From assembly GCA_002687715.1 (NCBI GenBank), contig NZBC01000216.1:1-38185 (forward strand): a stretch of DNA of 38,185 nucleotides, read 5' to 3'. Each line of letters begins with the position of its first letter. The stretch's first letter is position 1. Positions 16,271 to 24,796 of the stretch are shown here, piece after piece. The position numbers and the translations under genes were made by a program. Under the pieces are notes generated by a model. It did no database searches and was not told where the DNA came from. It saw only the letters and a list, made by a program, of their open reading frames with translations. This stretch comes from Planctomycetota bacterium (GTDB taxonomy: Bacteria > Planctomycetota > GCA-002687715).

Positions 16271-17836
16271 ATGACGAGCTGGAACGTGGCCGCGACAGCG
16301 GGCCTCATTCTCTTCCTTGCCCTTCCCGCGCCTGCTCAGGACATGGTGGAACTTCAGGATGGGCGGATCGTGAGCGGGCCGAAGATGACCCGCACCGGCG
16401 ACGGCATCACGGTCCACTATCGGAACGGCGAAATCCTGATTCCGAAGGACATGGTGCGGATCGCGTCGGTCACGGGGTCCGAAGGGGGCGGTCAGGAGAG
16501 CCTGTCTGACGAGGACAAGGCGCAGCTCGAGAAGGGCCTCGTTCGATTGAAGGGTCGGTGGGTGAAAGCGGCCGTCCGGGACCGCACGCTCAAACGGATC
16601 CGGGACAAGTCACGGAAGAAGATCGAGGAAGCGATGAAGCGGCGCCACTGGCGCAATCGCTACAAGCTCCGGACGCGCAACTTCGCCTTCGAGTACACGA
16701 TCAATCCGGAGAAGGCGAAGGAGTACGCGGACCTGATGGAGGTCTACTTCAAGGTCTTCACGAAGGAGTGGAAGATCCGGCCGCCGTCCGGGACGAAGAA
16801 GCTGAAGGTCTGCTTCTATCACGACCCCGAGTACTACCACCAGGTGAGTGGGGCGCCGCGCGGCGTCATCGGCTACTTCCGGTTCGTCGCGCCGAAGGAG
16901 CTGAACTTCTACTACGAACGTCTCGACGAGCGCATGACGATCGACGTCATGTTCCACGAGACCAACCACTACCTGACGCACCTGATCAACCCCAAGTTCC
17001 TGTACCCGTCATGGGTCAACGAGTCGTTGGCGGAGTACTACGGCGCGAGCCACTGGGACCCGAAGAAGAAGAAGATGAGCGTGGGACACATCCAGGAAGG
17101 CCGGCTCACGGTCATCCAGGACGCCATCTCCAACGACAACTGGCAGATGCTGGAACCCCTCATCGAGCTCGAGAAGAGCGCGTTCAATGCGACGCACTAC
17201 GCGTGGGGATGGTCGTTCGTCCACTTCCTGCTTCAGAACAAGAAGTACGCAAAGGGCTTCAAGCGGTTCTACATCGCCCTCGCGAAGGACAAGTCCATCA
17301 AGCGGAAGACCTGGAACTTCGACATGGTCACCGCGGAGCCGTCCGAACAGATCAAGGCACTGAAGAAACACCTGAAGCTCAAGAGTCTGGATGCACTCGA
17401 AAAGGCGTGGCACGAGTACATCAAGGGTCTCAAGGCCACGAGCCATCGAGGCTGGACCCGAGGCGGCGCCCTGTACCTGAGTCGCGGCATGCCGCTCAAG
17501 GCTCGGCGGTTCTTCGAGACCGCCATCAAGATGGGCAACAAGAACCCCATCACCTACTACAACCTCGGCCGCGCCTGCCTCCAGAAACGGGATTACCCCG
17601 CGGCGGAGGAGGCGTTCCGAAACGCCATCGCGATCGATCCGTTGAACGGCGTGTTCTACGTCCGACTCGCTCGATGCCGCGAGAGCCAGACCGACGAGAA
17701 GGACGAGGAAGTCCGGCGACTCAAGCGCCTGGCCCTCGAGATCGACCCGCACAACGATGAGGTCATCCGCATGCTGGGGTTCGACGATATCCTGAAAGAG
17801 GCCTTTGCGAAGCCGCCCAAGAAGGGTGGGTCATGA
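16271..17836 (+). CDS. Secreted DUF1570-like zinc peptidase with TPR tail
   Basis: It has 521 residues and a signal peptide at 1-23 (ALPAPAQ). Residues 24-66 resemble a small beta domain (VELQDGRIVSG). The central part (about 135-330) resembles the DUF1570 peptidase family of Planctomycetes: the gluzincin motif HETNH at 229-233, preceded by TIDVMF, then SWVNESLAEYYG with Glu251 as likely third zinc ligand. Residues about 400-510 hold tetratricopeptide repeats (YYNLGRACLQKRDYPAAEEAF), which bind other proteins. It probably acts in the periplasm or outside. The TGA overlaps the ATG of the next gene (ATGA), and that gene encodes a degenerate relative, so the two may work as a pair. Confidence 0.78.
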   Translation: MTSWNVAATAGLILFLALPAPAQDMVELQDGRIVSGPKMTRTGDGITVHYRNGEILIPKDMVRIASVTGSEGGGQESLSDEDKAQLEKGLVRLKGRWVKAAVRDRTLKRIRDKSRKKIEEAMKRRHWRNRYKLRTRNFAFEYTINPEKAKEYADLMEVYFKVFTKEWKIRPPSGTKKLKVCFYHDPEYYHQVSGAPRGVIGYFRFVAPKELNFYYERLDERMTIDVMFHETNHYLTHLINPKFLYPSWVNESLAEYYGASHWDPKKKKMSVGHIQEGRLTVIQDAISNDNWQMLEPLIELEKSAFNATHYAWGWSFVHFLLQNKKYAKGFKRFYIALAKDKSIKRKTWNFDMVTAEPSEQIKALKKHLKLKSLDALEKAWHEYIKGLKATSHRGWTRGGALYLSRGMPLKARRFFETAIKMGNKNPITYYNLGRACLQKRDYPAAEEAFRNAIAIDPLNGVFYVRLARCRESQTDEKDEEVRRLKRLALEIDPHNDEVIRMLGFDDILKEAFAKPPKKGGS

Positions 17837-19509
17837 ACCAGAGAGGAATCCTGATGTCCATGCGAACCCTGACGACGATCGTCGCCCTCCTCGTGATTAC
17901 CACCACGGCGACGGCCCAGAAATACACCAGCAAGAAGGACGGCTTCAGTATCACCGTGCCCTCGGGCTTCCGGGAGATCCCGATCCGTACGGGCGAGAAG
18001 TGGATCCTGGCCAAGTGGCAGTCCAAGCGTCCCTACTACTGGAACGACCTGCAGGGATTCAGCCGAGAACATCGCCCGATGATGCGAGTGCTCTCGTTCC
18101 CCCACGATGTGAAGTACGTCAAGTCGGAGGGAACGGGGAAGAGCGAGGTGAAGACCCTCGAGTTCCCGTACCGGAACTACAAGGACTATCTGAAGCGACA
18201 TCACCAGGGCGGCGGCTGGTTCATCTCCAAGGAGCAGACACTCAAGATCAAGGGCAAGGAGGTGACCTACCTCGAGGTGAACGTCGCGAAGATGGCGAAC
18301 ATGCCCAAGTTCACGCTGGTCTGCATCTACGAGCTCGAGCATCGCGACATCGCGGTGGAGGTCGGCGTCCTCAAGAACCAGATCGGGAAGCTCAAGGGTC
18401 GCTTCCAACGCTCGCTGAAGTCGGTCAAGACGTTCAAGCCGGACGGCTCCGCCGCACCCTCCCAGGGCAAGGCCGAGGCGCCCGGTCTCATCGTGATGGG
18501 GTCAGGAGAGGACTTCGACGAGAAGTACCAGGAGCGCATCAAGGCCTGGAAGAACCGGGTCCTCAAGGAGGCGGCATCGAACCTCCCGAAGGGCTGGAAG
18601 AAGATCGACACGAAGCAGTTCCTGGTCATCACGCACGCCCGGCCGAAATCAACCAAGCGGTTCATCGACCTGGCCAAGGCGATGCGCAAGTGGCTGGACA
18701 AGAACTTCAAGGACATCGGGACCGGACAGGTGTCCAAGAGCGTGATCCGCATCTGCGCCGACACGGACGAGGAGATGGCGTACCGGTCCGGGTCGAACGA
18801 CAACTTCTCGTGGGACTCGGGCGAGGTCATATGCTCGGCCGGCAGCAGCTTCATGGGCTACGAGGTGTCATACCTGGCGCGGGCACTCACGCAGCAGTAC
18901 ATGAGCGACAAGAACCCGGCGCTCTGGCGAGCCCTCCCGTGGTGGATCAACACCGGCCTCGGCAGCTACGTCGGCAAGGCACGGGTCTCCAAGATCAAGG
19001 GCTTCACCTTCGACCCCGATCCCTACGACATCACCCGCGCCCGGAAGCTCATCGCGGACAAGTTCGTCTTCAGCATCCAGGACCTGATGACCCAGAGTCC
19101 CGAAGAGCTCATGAAGGGCCGGGAGAGCCAGGAGAACGGTTTCGCCGACCACGCCACGCTCTGCAACCTCTTCGTCCGCTACCTCCTCGAGGGTCCAGGC
19201 AAGAAGGGCAAGACGAAAGGGCTCATGGTCAAGGCCATGACCGAGGCCGTCGAAGTCCTCGACGGTCTCGACAAGGACTCCTGGAAGACCGTGCTGAAGA
19301 CCAAGGAGGCGATGACGGAGAGCGAGGAAGAAGAGCAGTGGAAGAAGCGGAAGGAGCGGGCCAACGAGTGGTCCAAGGCCTCCGCCGAACGCCGCAAGGA
19401 GTTCTACGCCGGCATCCACGAAGTCCTGTTCGAGAGATGGACCGAGAAGGACTGGGCGAAGCTCGACAAGAGCTTCAAGCGCTACATGCGCACGGTCGGC
19501 AAGCGCTAG
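17833..19509 (+). CDS. Secreted DUF1570-like paralogue lacking the zinc motif
   Basis: The frame opens at ATG 17833, overlapping the upstream stop. ATG 17854 is a better start, with AGAGGA before it and the signal peptide ending TTTATAQ. The product from 17833 has 558 residues. The N-terminal half (KYTSKKDGFSITVPSGF) is a PsbP/DUF1795-like lipocalin-type region by appearance. The C-terminal half follows the peptidase layout of its neighbour (VIRICADTDEEM, then YLARALTQQYM, then LPWWINTGLGSYVG), but the HExxH place has no His or Glu and the ligand Glu of WVNES is Thr. It is therefore probably an inactive pseudo-peptidase, perhaps a regulator or substrate-binding partner of the enzyme upstream. 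The family assignment is by eye. Confidence 0.68.
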   Translation: MNQRGILMSMRTLTTIVALLVITTTATAQKYTSKKDGFSITVPSGFREIPIRTGEKWILAKWQSKRPYYWNDLQGFSREHRPMMRVLSFPHDVKYVKSEGTGKSEVKTLEFPYRNYKDYLKRHHQGGGWFISKEQTLKIKGKEVTYLEVNVAKMANMPKFTLVCIYELEHRDIAVEVGVLKNQIGKLKGRFQRSLKSVKTFKPDGSAAPSQGKAEAPGLIVMGSGEDFDEKYQERIKAWKNRVLKEAASNLPKGWKKIDTKQFLVITHARPKSTKRFIDLAKAMRKWLDKNFKDIGTGQVSKSVIRICADTDEEMAYRSGSNDNFSWDSGEVICSAGSSFMGYEVSYLARALTQQYMSDKNPALWRALPWWINTGLGSYVGKARVSKIKGFTFDPDPYDITRARKLIADKFVFSIQDLMTQSPEELMKGRESQENGFADHATLCNLFVRYLLEGPGKKGKTKGLMVKAMTEAVEVLDGLDKDSWKTVLKTKEAMTESEEEEQWKKRKERANEWSKASAERRKEFYAGIHEVLFERWTEKDWAKLDKSFKRYMRTVGKR

Positions 19510-19545
19510 TCCTTGTCCGCCCGTAGCTCCGGAGCCGAAGCCGGA

Positions 19546-19620
19546 CCTCTCGGGGAGCGCGGACCTCCCGGTCCGCTCGGACGGCGCAGCCGAATCCGGA
19601 TCCGGATCCAGAGCGGACCT
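19546..19620. repeat. Degraded copy of the palindromic repeat block
   Basis: The palindrome at 19559-19576 reads GCGGACCTCCCGGTCCGC, with one arm base changed. It is followed by CCGGATCCAGA and a half copy at 19613-19623. The order is the reverse complement of the block at the left edge of the window. It fills the space between two convergent genes and could also stop transcription. Confidence 0.75.
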
Positions 19621-19625
19621 CCAGA

Positions 19626-20573
19626 CTAGCGGAGGGGCGTCTTGTGCTTGCGACCGTCGTCAGGAACCGCACGCAGGCGGAGCGTGCGGCTGGGCTGCTT
19701 GCCGACGCCGCGTAGCTCCAGTCGATCATCGAACGCCGTGACGACCGAGTACGCGTTCCGCTTGGGCGCCTCGACCATCCCGGAGAACGTCACGTGGTGG
19801 ATGCCGTTGTGCTCGGAATACCCGCCCGCGTGGTCGTGCCCGTTGAACCAGGCCACCACGGATGGGTGTTGCTCGATCACCTTCAGCACTGCCTCGTGAT
19901 TCCAAAGCAGGTGCGAGTCACTGCTCGCCTTGGCGAGGATCGGAAAGTGACAGCAGACGACGACGCGCTGCCGGCGCTCTACCGAGTCCGCCAGCGTCCG
20001 CTCGAGCCACGCGAGCTGTTTCTCACCCACCCCGCCATTCCACCGCTGCGCGTAGTTGACTTTCCTCCTCTTGAGCGCGACGAGCATCTGTAGCGCCTGC
20101 TTGCGCTTCGGGTGTCCCTTGGGATAGCCGTGCAGGCTCACGTCCATGCCATCGAGCACGACGAAACGCCAGCCCTCCACCAGCGTGAAGTCGTAGTAGC
20201 CCCGCTTCAGACCGAGCTTGTCCAGCGCGCGTTTCCGAGCGAACGGCAGGTCGTGATTGCCGAGGACATTGCGCCGGGGGGCCTTCAGCTTCTTCCAGAT
20301 CGGAAGCACGGCGTCGAAGCTGTCCTTGCCCGTGTCGATGAAGTCGCCGAGTTGGATCACGAACTTCAGGTCGCGCTGGTTCAGATCAGCGACACACGCC
20401 TTCAGACGATCCAGTGAGGAGCGGTAGTGCCGAGCGCCCGCGGTGTTCTTGTCCGCGTACTGCACGTCGGCGATCACACCGAACGAGACTCCCGCGGGAC
20501 GGTTCGCCGGCGGTTGTGCGGAAGCGAGCGAGCCAACGAGAGCCGCGGCAACAAGCAGGTGTCTGACCGTCAT
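19626..20573 (-). CDS. Secreted calcineurin-like phosphoesterase, ADPRibase-Mn-like
   Basis: It has 315 residues from the ATG at 20573 and a signal peptide at 1-20 (GSLASAQ). The metallophosphatase signatures are in order: GVIADVQYAD, QLGDFID, NVLGNHD, CCHFPI and WFNGHDHAGGY, which together bind two metal ions. The first motif with DVQYAD and the spacing resemble the manganese-dependent ADP-ribose/CDP-alcohol diphosphatase family, so a phosphodiester or diphosphate substrate is likely; the exact one cannot be told. The phase stays open upstream to 20927, but only through the repeat array at 20657, which gives repeated RERGPPGPLW text and is not part of the gene. Confidence 0.87.
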   Translation of the reverse strand: MTVRHLLVAAALVGSLASAQPPANRPAGVSFGVIADVQYADKNTAGARHYRSSLDRLKACVADLNQRDLKFVIQLGDFIDTGKDSFDAVLPIWKKLKAPRRNVLGNHDLPFARKRALDKLGLKRGYYDFTLVEGWRFVVLDGMDVSLHGYPKGHPKRKQALQMLVALKRRKVNYAQRWNGGVGEKQLAWLERTLADSVERRQRVVVCCHFPILAKASSDSHLLWNHEAVLKVIEQHPSVVAWFNGHDHAGGYSEHNGIHHVTFSGMVEAPKRNAYSVVTAFDDRLELRGVGKQPSRTLRLRAVPDDGRKHKTPLR

Positions 20574-20656
20574 CTTTCGTTGTTCTCCCACCCCAGTTCG
20601 TTCAGATCGCGCGAGATGCGGGTCGATGGTACTACCCCGCCCTGCCTTCCGGGAGC

Positions 20657-20782
20657 GCGGACCTGGAGGTCCGCGCTCCCGACAGAGCCAGAGCGGACCT
20701 GGAGGTCCGCGCTCCCGACAGAGCCAGAGCGGACCTGGAGGTCCGCGCTCCCGACAGAGCCAGAGCGGACCTGGGGGTCCGC
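20657..20782. repeat. Tandem array of the palindromic repeat, 36-bp period
   Basis: Four copies of the palindrome start at 20657, 20693, 20729 and 20765, exactly 36 bases apart. The first three read GCGGACCTGGAGGTCCGC; the last has one arm base changed. The 18 bases between copies are identical (GCTCCCGACAGAGCCAGA). The array lies in the 338-base gap (20574-20911) between two divergent genes. No gene is seen elsewhere in this gap. Confidence 0.9.
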
Positions 20783-20911
20783 GCTCCCGCTTCAGGGCGG
20801 GCTGCTTCACCCGGTCTGATCGGAAAGTCCCGCTCGCCTCGAATAGTCGTCGAGCCCGACGTTTACCAACAGACGCGCCCAGGACGGACGGGCGCGAAGG
20901 AGATTCTCTCG

Positions 20912-21763
20912 ATGGCTCTTCGCGCACTCTTGCTGATCACGCTCGGCACTTCCATGGCGCTCGGTCAATCGACGCCGAGGCTCGTCGCGTTCCACAAGGC
21001 CCCAGACGTCACCGGTGAACGCTGGGCCGTGTTCGACTCACGCGTCGATTCGATGGACACGACGATCTCGGTGCCCAGCAAGGAGCCGATGGTCGTTCGG
21101 AGTACCACCACACGCTCCACCGTGGCCGACGGGGTCGGGACGAAGACAGGGGTACGGATTCACTACTCCCATCGACATGACCGGAGCGAGAACTCCTTCA
21201 TGCTGGAGAGGATCGACAGTCATGACATGACGGGGCGAGCGTTCCACATCGAGCTCGTCGACGGTAAGACGCGCGTGACGCAGGAGGGGAAACGTCCCCC
21301 CGTCGATGCCGGGATGATCGCGCGAGATGCGGCCGGTTGGTGGGCGCCGCGCGCGCTGCATCGCGTCATCCCCGACCGTCCCGTTCGCGTCGGAGAGAAG
21401 CTCGCGATCCCGACCGCTGTGGCCAGCGACTTCATCGGAGCGCTGGTCGAGGATGAGAATGAGCACATCACGTCGCTGGTCCTGACCCTGTCCGGGGTTC
21501 GTGACGCCCGCGGAATCCGCGCCGCCGCCTTCGCGGTCGCGCTGCGCCTCGAGGGAGAGATGACCGTGGACGAGGCCAAGCTGGCGCTCGAAGTCGCATA
21601 CACCGGCGAGATGCTCGTGACGACCGATTCCTGCCGGCTCCTGTCCATCGAGGCCACGGGAACCCGCAAGCTCCAGCCCGCCGGGAAGTCCCCCAAACCG
21701 CGCGGGGAGATCCGCGCCACGGGCGTGACGGTCCTGTCGCGGAAGATCATCTACTCGCGATAG
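20912..21763 (+). CDS. Secreted protein of unknown function
   Basis: It has 283 residues. The start ATG at 20912 follows AAGGAGA, and the signal peptide is 1-19 (SMALGQ). The mature part is mostly beta by appearance and has no cysteine-rich or catalytic motif I recognise. It contains a long hydrophilic strand region (TTRSTVADGVGTKTG), and segments such as MTVDEAKLALEVAYTGEM suggest a barrel-like or lipid-binding fold. No membrane helix follows. It lies 45 bases before the DUF1549/DUF1553 gene on the same strand and could be part of its transcript. Confidence 0.7.
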   Translation: MALRALLLITLGTSMALGQSTPRLVAFHKAPDVTGERWAVFDSRVDSMDTTISVPSKEPMVVRSTTTRSTVADGVGTKTGVRIHYSHRHDRSENSFMLERIDSHDMTGRAFHIELVDGKTRVTQEGKRPPVDAGMIARDAAGWWAPRALHRVIPDRPVRVGEKLAIPTAVASDFIGALVEDENEHITSLVLTLSGVRDARGIRAAAFAVALRLEGEMTVDEAKLALEVAYTGEMLVTTDSCRLLSIEATGTRKLQPAGKSPKPRGEIRATGVTVLSRKIIYSR

Positions 21764-21808
21764 CCCGCGTCGGAGACAGATCGGGATCTCTGCTAGAATC
21801 GTCAGTCG

Positions 21809-24793
21809 ATGTTCCTGCTACTTCGACGCCCTGAGGTCACCCTGCTTCTTCTCGCGTCAGTGTCGGCGCCCGGCCAGGAAGAGCACTGGTCGCTGCGCGC
21901 CATCTCGAGGCCGCAACCTCCGGCGGTCGCCGACGGGTGGGTCCGCACGCCGATCGACCGGTTCATACTTGCACGACTCGAGCGGGCCGGGTTGCGTCCG
22001 TCGCGGCGCGCGGATCATGCGACGTTGGCGCGGCGGATCGCGCTGGTCATGCACGGGCTCACGCCCTCACCCGAGGAGGTCGGCGCGTTCGTTGCCGACC
22101 GGAGCGGTGACGCGTGGGATCGACTGGTCGACCGTTCGCTCGCCTCACCGCACTACGGGGAGCGTTGGGGCCGGCACTGGCTCGACGTCGTGAGGTTCGC
22201 CGAGACCAACGGCTTCGAGACGAACACGCCACGGCCGAACGCGTGGCCGTATCGCGACTGGGTGATTCGCGCGTTCAACGAGGATCTGCCCTGGGATCGG
22301 TTCGTCACCGCTCAGCTCGCCGGAGACACGCTCGGCGACGACGCGGCGACAGGCTTCCTTGTCGCAGGGCCGTACGACACGGTCAAGAGCCCCGATCCCG
22401 TGCTGACGGCCACGCAACGCCAGGACGAACTCGCCGACATGGTGAACGTCGTCAGCACGTCGTTCCTCGGACTCACCGTTGCGTGCGCCCGATGTCACGA
22501 TCACAAGCTCGATCCGATCACCCAAAAGGACTTCTACGCCGTTCAGGCAACACTCGCGGGTGTCCAGCACGGCGACCGGCCGCTTCGTGAACGAGACGGC
22601 GCCGTCCGAGCCCGTCTCGAAGAGCTCGAGCGCCACGTCAAGGACCTGCGTACGCGGCTGGACAGGCTCCCGCGACGACCGCCGATAGAGCGGCGCGCGA
22701 CGATCATCGACGACGAGGTTGCCGGATCCGTTCCGGGCGTCACCATCCTCACCCCCAAGGCGGGGCACGGCATCAATCCGGCGGGAGGCGCGCGCGGCCA
22801 CCGAGAGGACCGCGGCGACCTGGCTCGCGCCCCGAACGTCAGCAGCGGTCGCTACACCTGGTGGCAAGGTCGTCCCCGGGCGGACCTGATCGCGTATCAC
22901 CCGGGGGTTACCGGTCGATACCGGGTGTGGATCTCCTGGGGCGCCGGTTGGCACACGCACGCCAAGGACACGCAGTACGTCCTCCGGACTGGCGAACGGG
23001 AGACGATGCTGGCCACGATCGACCAACGTCGCTTTGCGGACGGGACGCTCGACATCACGGACAAGCCCCTGTGGAGCGGCTTGAAGGACGTCGGCGTCCA
23101 CCCCCTGACTCCCGGTAGCCGCATCATCGTGCGCTCCGGATCGACGGCCCGACCGACGACGGCCGACGTGGTCGTGATCGCCCCTGCCGACAGCACGTGG
23201 CACCCGGTTCGTCACCTCCGAGATCCAGTGAACGCGAGCGGCAATGTCGAACGCTTCCCGCCCGTCGTCGCCCACGCCGTCAGATTCACCTCGCTCGCCA
23301 CGAACAGCAAGCGGGAGCCGTGCATCGATGAGCTCGAGGTGTGGACGGCCATCGAGGGCGCCGCACCGTCGGAGAACGTCGCCCTCGCCACGGCCGGCGC
23401 TCGCTGCTCATCATCGGGTAACTACGCCAACGACCCGAAGCACCGACTCGAACACGTCAACGACGGACGCTATGGGAATCCTCGCAGCTGGATCTCGAAC
23501 ACCCTGGCTCGTGGCTGGGTACGGATCGACTTCAAGGCCGCGGCGCGCATCGACACCATCAAGTGGGCGCGCGATCGCCAACGGCGCTACGCAGACCGGC
23601 TCGCGACCAGCTACGTCATCGGAGCGCTGGTGGGCGAACGATGGGTGCGCGTAGCTTCGTCTGCAGACCGCGTACCGTTCGGCGTCGATGGCGATGGCGC
23701 CCCGATGCTGCGCCTGGGCCACCTCGACCGCACGATCACCGGGTCCGGGGCCGGTCTCATCGAGGAGCTCCGCGTGGTCGAGGCGGAGCTTGCGGGGCTG
23801 CGCCGTCGACCCCAGGTCTACGCCGGTCGCTTCGTGGAGCCCCCGCGAACACGCCTCCTGTACCGGGGCGACCCCGCGGAACCGCGCGGGGACGTCGCTC
23901 CCGACGTCCCCGCGGTGCTCGGCACCCTCGCGCTCGCACCCGCCAGCCGGGACCGCGATCGCCGCCACGCCCTCGCTGGCGCGATCACCGACCCACGTAA
24001 CCCACTCACCGCGCGCGTCGTCGTGAACCGCATCTGGCTCCACCACTTCGGCGAAGGACTCGTCGACACCCCCAATGACCTCGGACGGATGGGCACCGCG
24101 CCGACGCACCCCGAGCTCCTCGACTGGCTGGCGGCGGAGCTGATGGATCACGCGTGGAGCGTGAAGCACATCCAGAAGCTGATCCTCTCGTCGGCCGTGT
24201 GGATGCAGGCGAGCGCACCCCGTCCGGAAGGAGACAGTGTCGACGCCAGCACGCGACTACTCTGGAGGTTCCCGCCGCGACGACTCGAGTCCGAGGCGAT
24301 TCGCGACGGGATGCTCCGGGTCAGCGGTGAACTCGACCTCACCATGGGTGGTCCGGGCTTCGACCTGTTCGAGCCGAGCGCGAACTACGTCCGCGTGTAT
24401 GAGCCGCGCAAGGCCTTCGGCAAGGATGGGCTCCGCCGCATGGTCTACGCCCGAGTCGTGCGCATGGAACGTGACGGCACGTTCGGCGCCTTCGACACAC
24501 CCGACGCTGGTCAGGTCTGCCCCAAGCGGACACGGTCCACGACGGCGCTGCAGGCATTGAACCTGCTCAACGCACCCTTCGTCCTGAAGCGGGCGGACGC
24601 GTTCGCGAACCGACTGCGCCGCGAGCGGGGCGACGACGTCGCGACCCAGGTCCGACATGCGTTCGCACTCGCCTTCTCACGCGCACCCGACCAGAAGGAG
24701 CTCGATGAATCCGTTGGTCTCGTCACCAACCACGGTCTCTCCGCGTTCTGCCGCGCCCTGCTCAATACCAGCGAGTTCCTCTTCATCCCTTGA
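21809..24793 (+). CDS. DUF1549/DUF1553 (PSCyt2-PSD1) protein with carbohydrate-binding-like insert
   Basis: It has 994 residues and an N-terminal hydrophobic leader (VTLLLLASVSAPGQ). Residues about 45-255 are the DUF1549 domain (PIDRFILARLERAGL, then HYGERWGRHWLDVVRFAET), with CARCHDHK near 227-231, a CxxCH site of c-type cytochrome kind. Residues about 300-690 are an unusually long insert, including a discoidin-like stretch near 520-640 (RLEHVNDGRYGNPRSW). Residues about 705-990 are DUF1553 (TARVVVNRIWLHHFGEGLV, then TPNDLGRMG, then ALNLLNAPFV). Such proteins are abundant in Planctomycetes and often sit next to DUF1501 genes, here 3 bases downstream. A role in polysaccharide breakdown is often suggested, unproven. 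Start codon without a clear ribosome site. Confidence 0.9.
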   Translation: MFLLLRRPEVTLLLLASVSAPGQEEHWSLRAISRPQPPAVADGWVRTPIDRFILARLERAGLRPSRRADHATLARRIALVMHGLTPSPEEVGAFVADRSGDAWDRLVDRSLASPHYGERWGRHWLDVVRFAETNGFETNTPRPNAWPYRDWVIRAFNEDLPWDRFVTAQLAGDTLGDDAATGFLVAGPYDTVKSPDPVLTATQRQDELADMVNVVSTSFLGLTVACARCHDHKLDPITQKDFYAVQATLAGVQHGDRPLRERDGAVRARLEELERHVKDLRTRLDRLPRRPPIERRATIIDDEVAGSVPGVTILTPKAGHGINPAGGARGHREDRGDLARAPNVSSGRYTWWQGRPRADLIAYHPGVTGRYRVWISWGAGWHTHAKDTQYVLRTGERETMLATIDQRRFADGTLDITDKPLWSGLKDVGVHPLTPGSRIIVRSGSTARPTTADVVVIAPADSTWHPVRHLRDPVNASGNVERFPPVVAHAVRFTSLATNSKREPCIDELEVWTAIEGAAPSENVALATAGARCSSSGNYANDPKHRLEHVNDGRYGNPRSWISNTLARGWVRIDFKAAARIDTIKWARDRQRRYADRLATSYVIGALVGERWVRVASSADRVPFGVDGDGAPMLRLGHLDRTITGSGAGLIEELRVVEAELAGLRRRPQVYAGRFVEPPRTRLLYRGDPAEPRGDVAPDVPAVLGTLALAPASRDRDRRHALAGAITDPRNPLTARVVVNRIWLHHFGEGLVDTPNDLGRMGTAPTHPELLDWLAAELMDHAWSVKHIQKLILSSAVWMQASAPRPEGDSVDASTRLLWRFPPRRLESEAIRDGMLRVSGELDLTMGGPGFDLFEPSANYVRVYEPRKAFGKDGLRRMVYARVVRMERDGTFGAFDTPDAGQVCPKRTRSTTALQALNLLNAPFVLKRADAFANRLRRERGDDVATQVRHAFALAFSRAPDQKELDESVGLVTNHGLSAFCRALLNTSEFLFIP

Positions 24794-24796
24794 CCC

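Noticed and set aside
20657..20782. CRISPR array (36-bp period, palindromic units)
   Set aside because: The intervals between palindromes are identical, not unique spacers, and no cas gene is near. It is a simple tandem repeat.
20574..20927. N-terminal extension of the phosphoesterase
   Set aside because: It translates the repeat array; the signal peptide at 20573 marks the true start.
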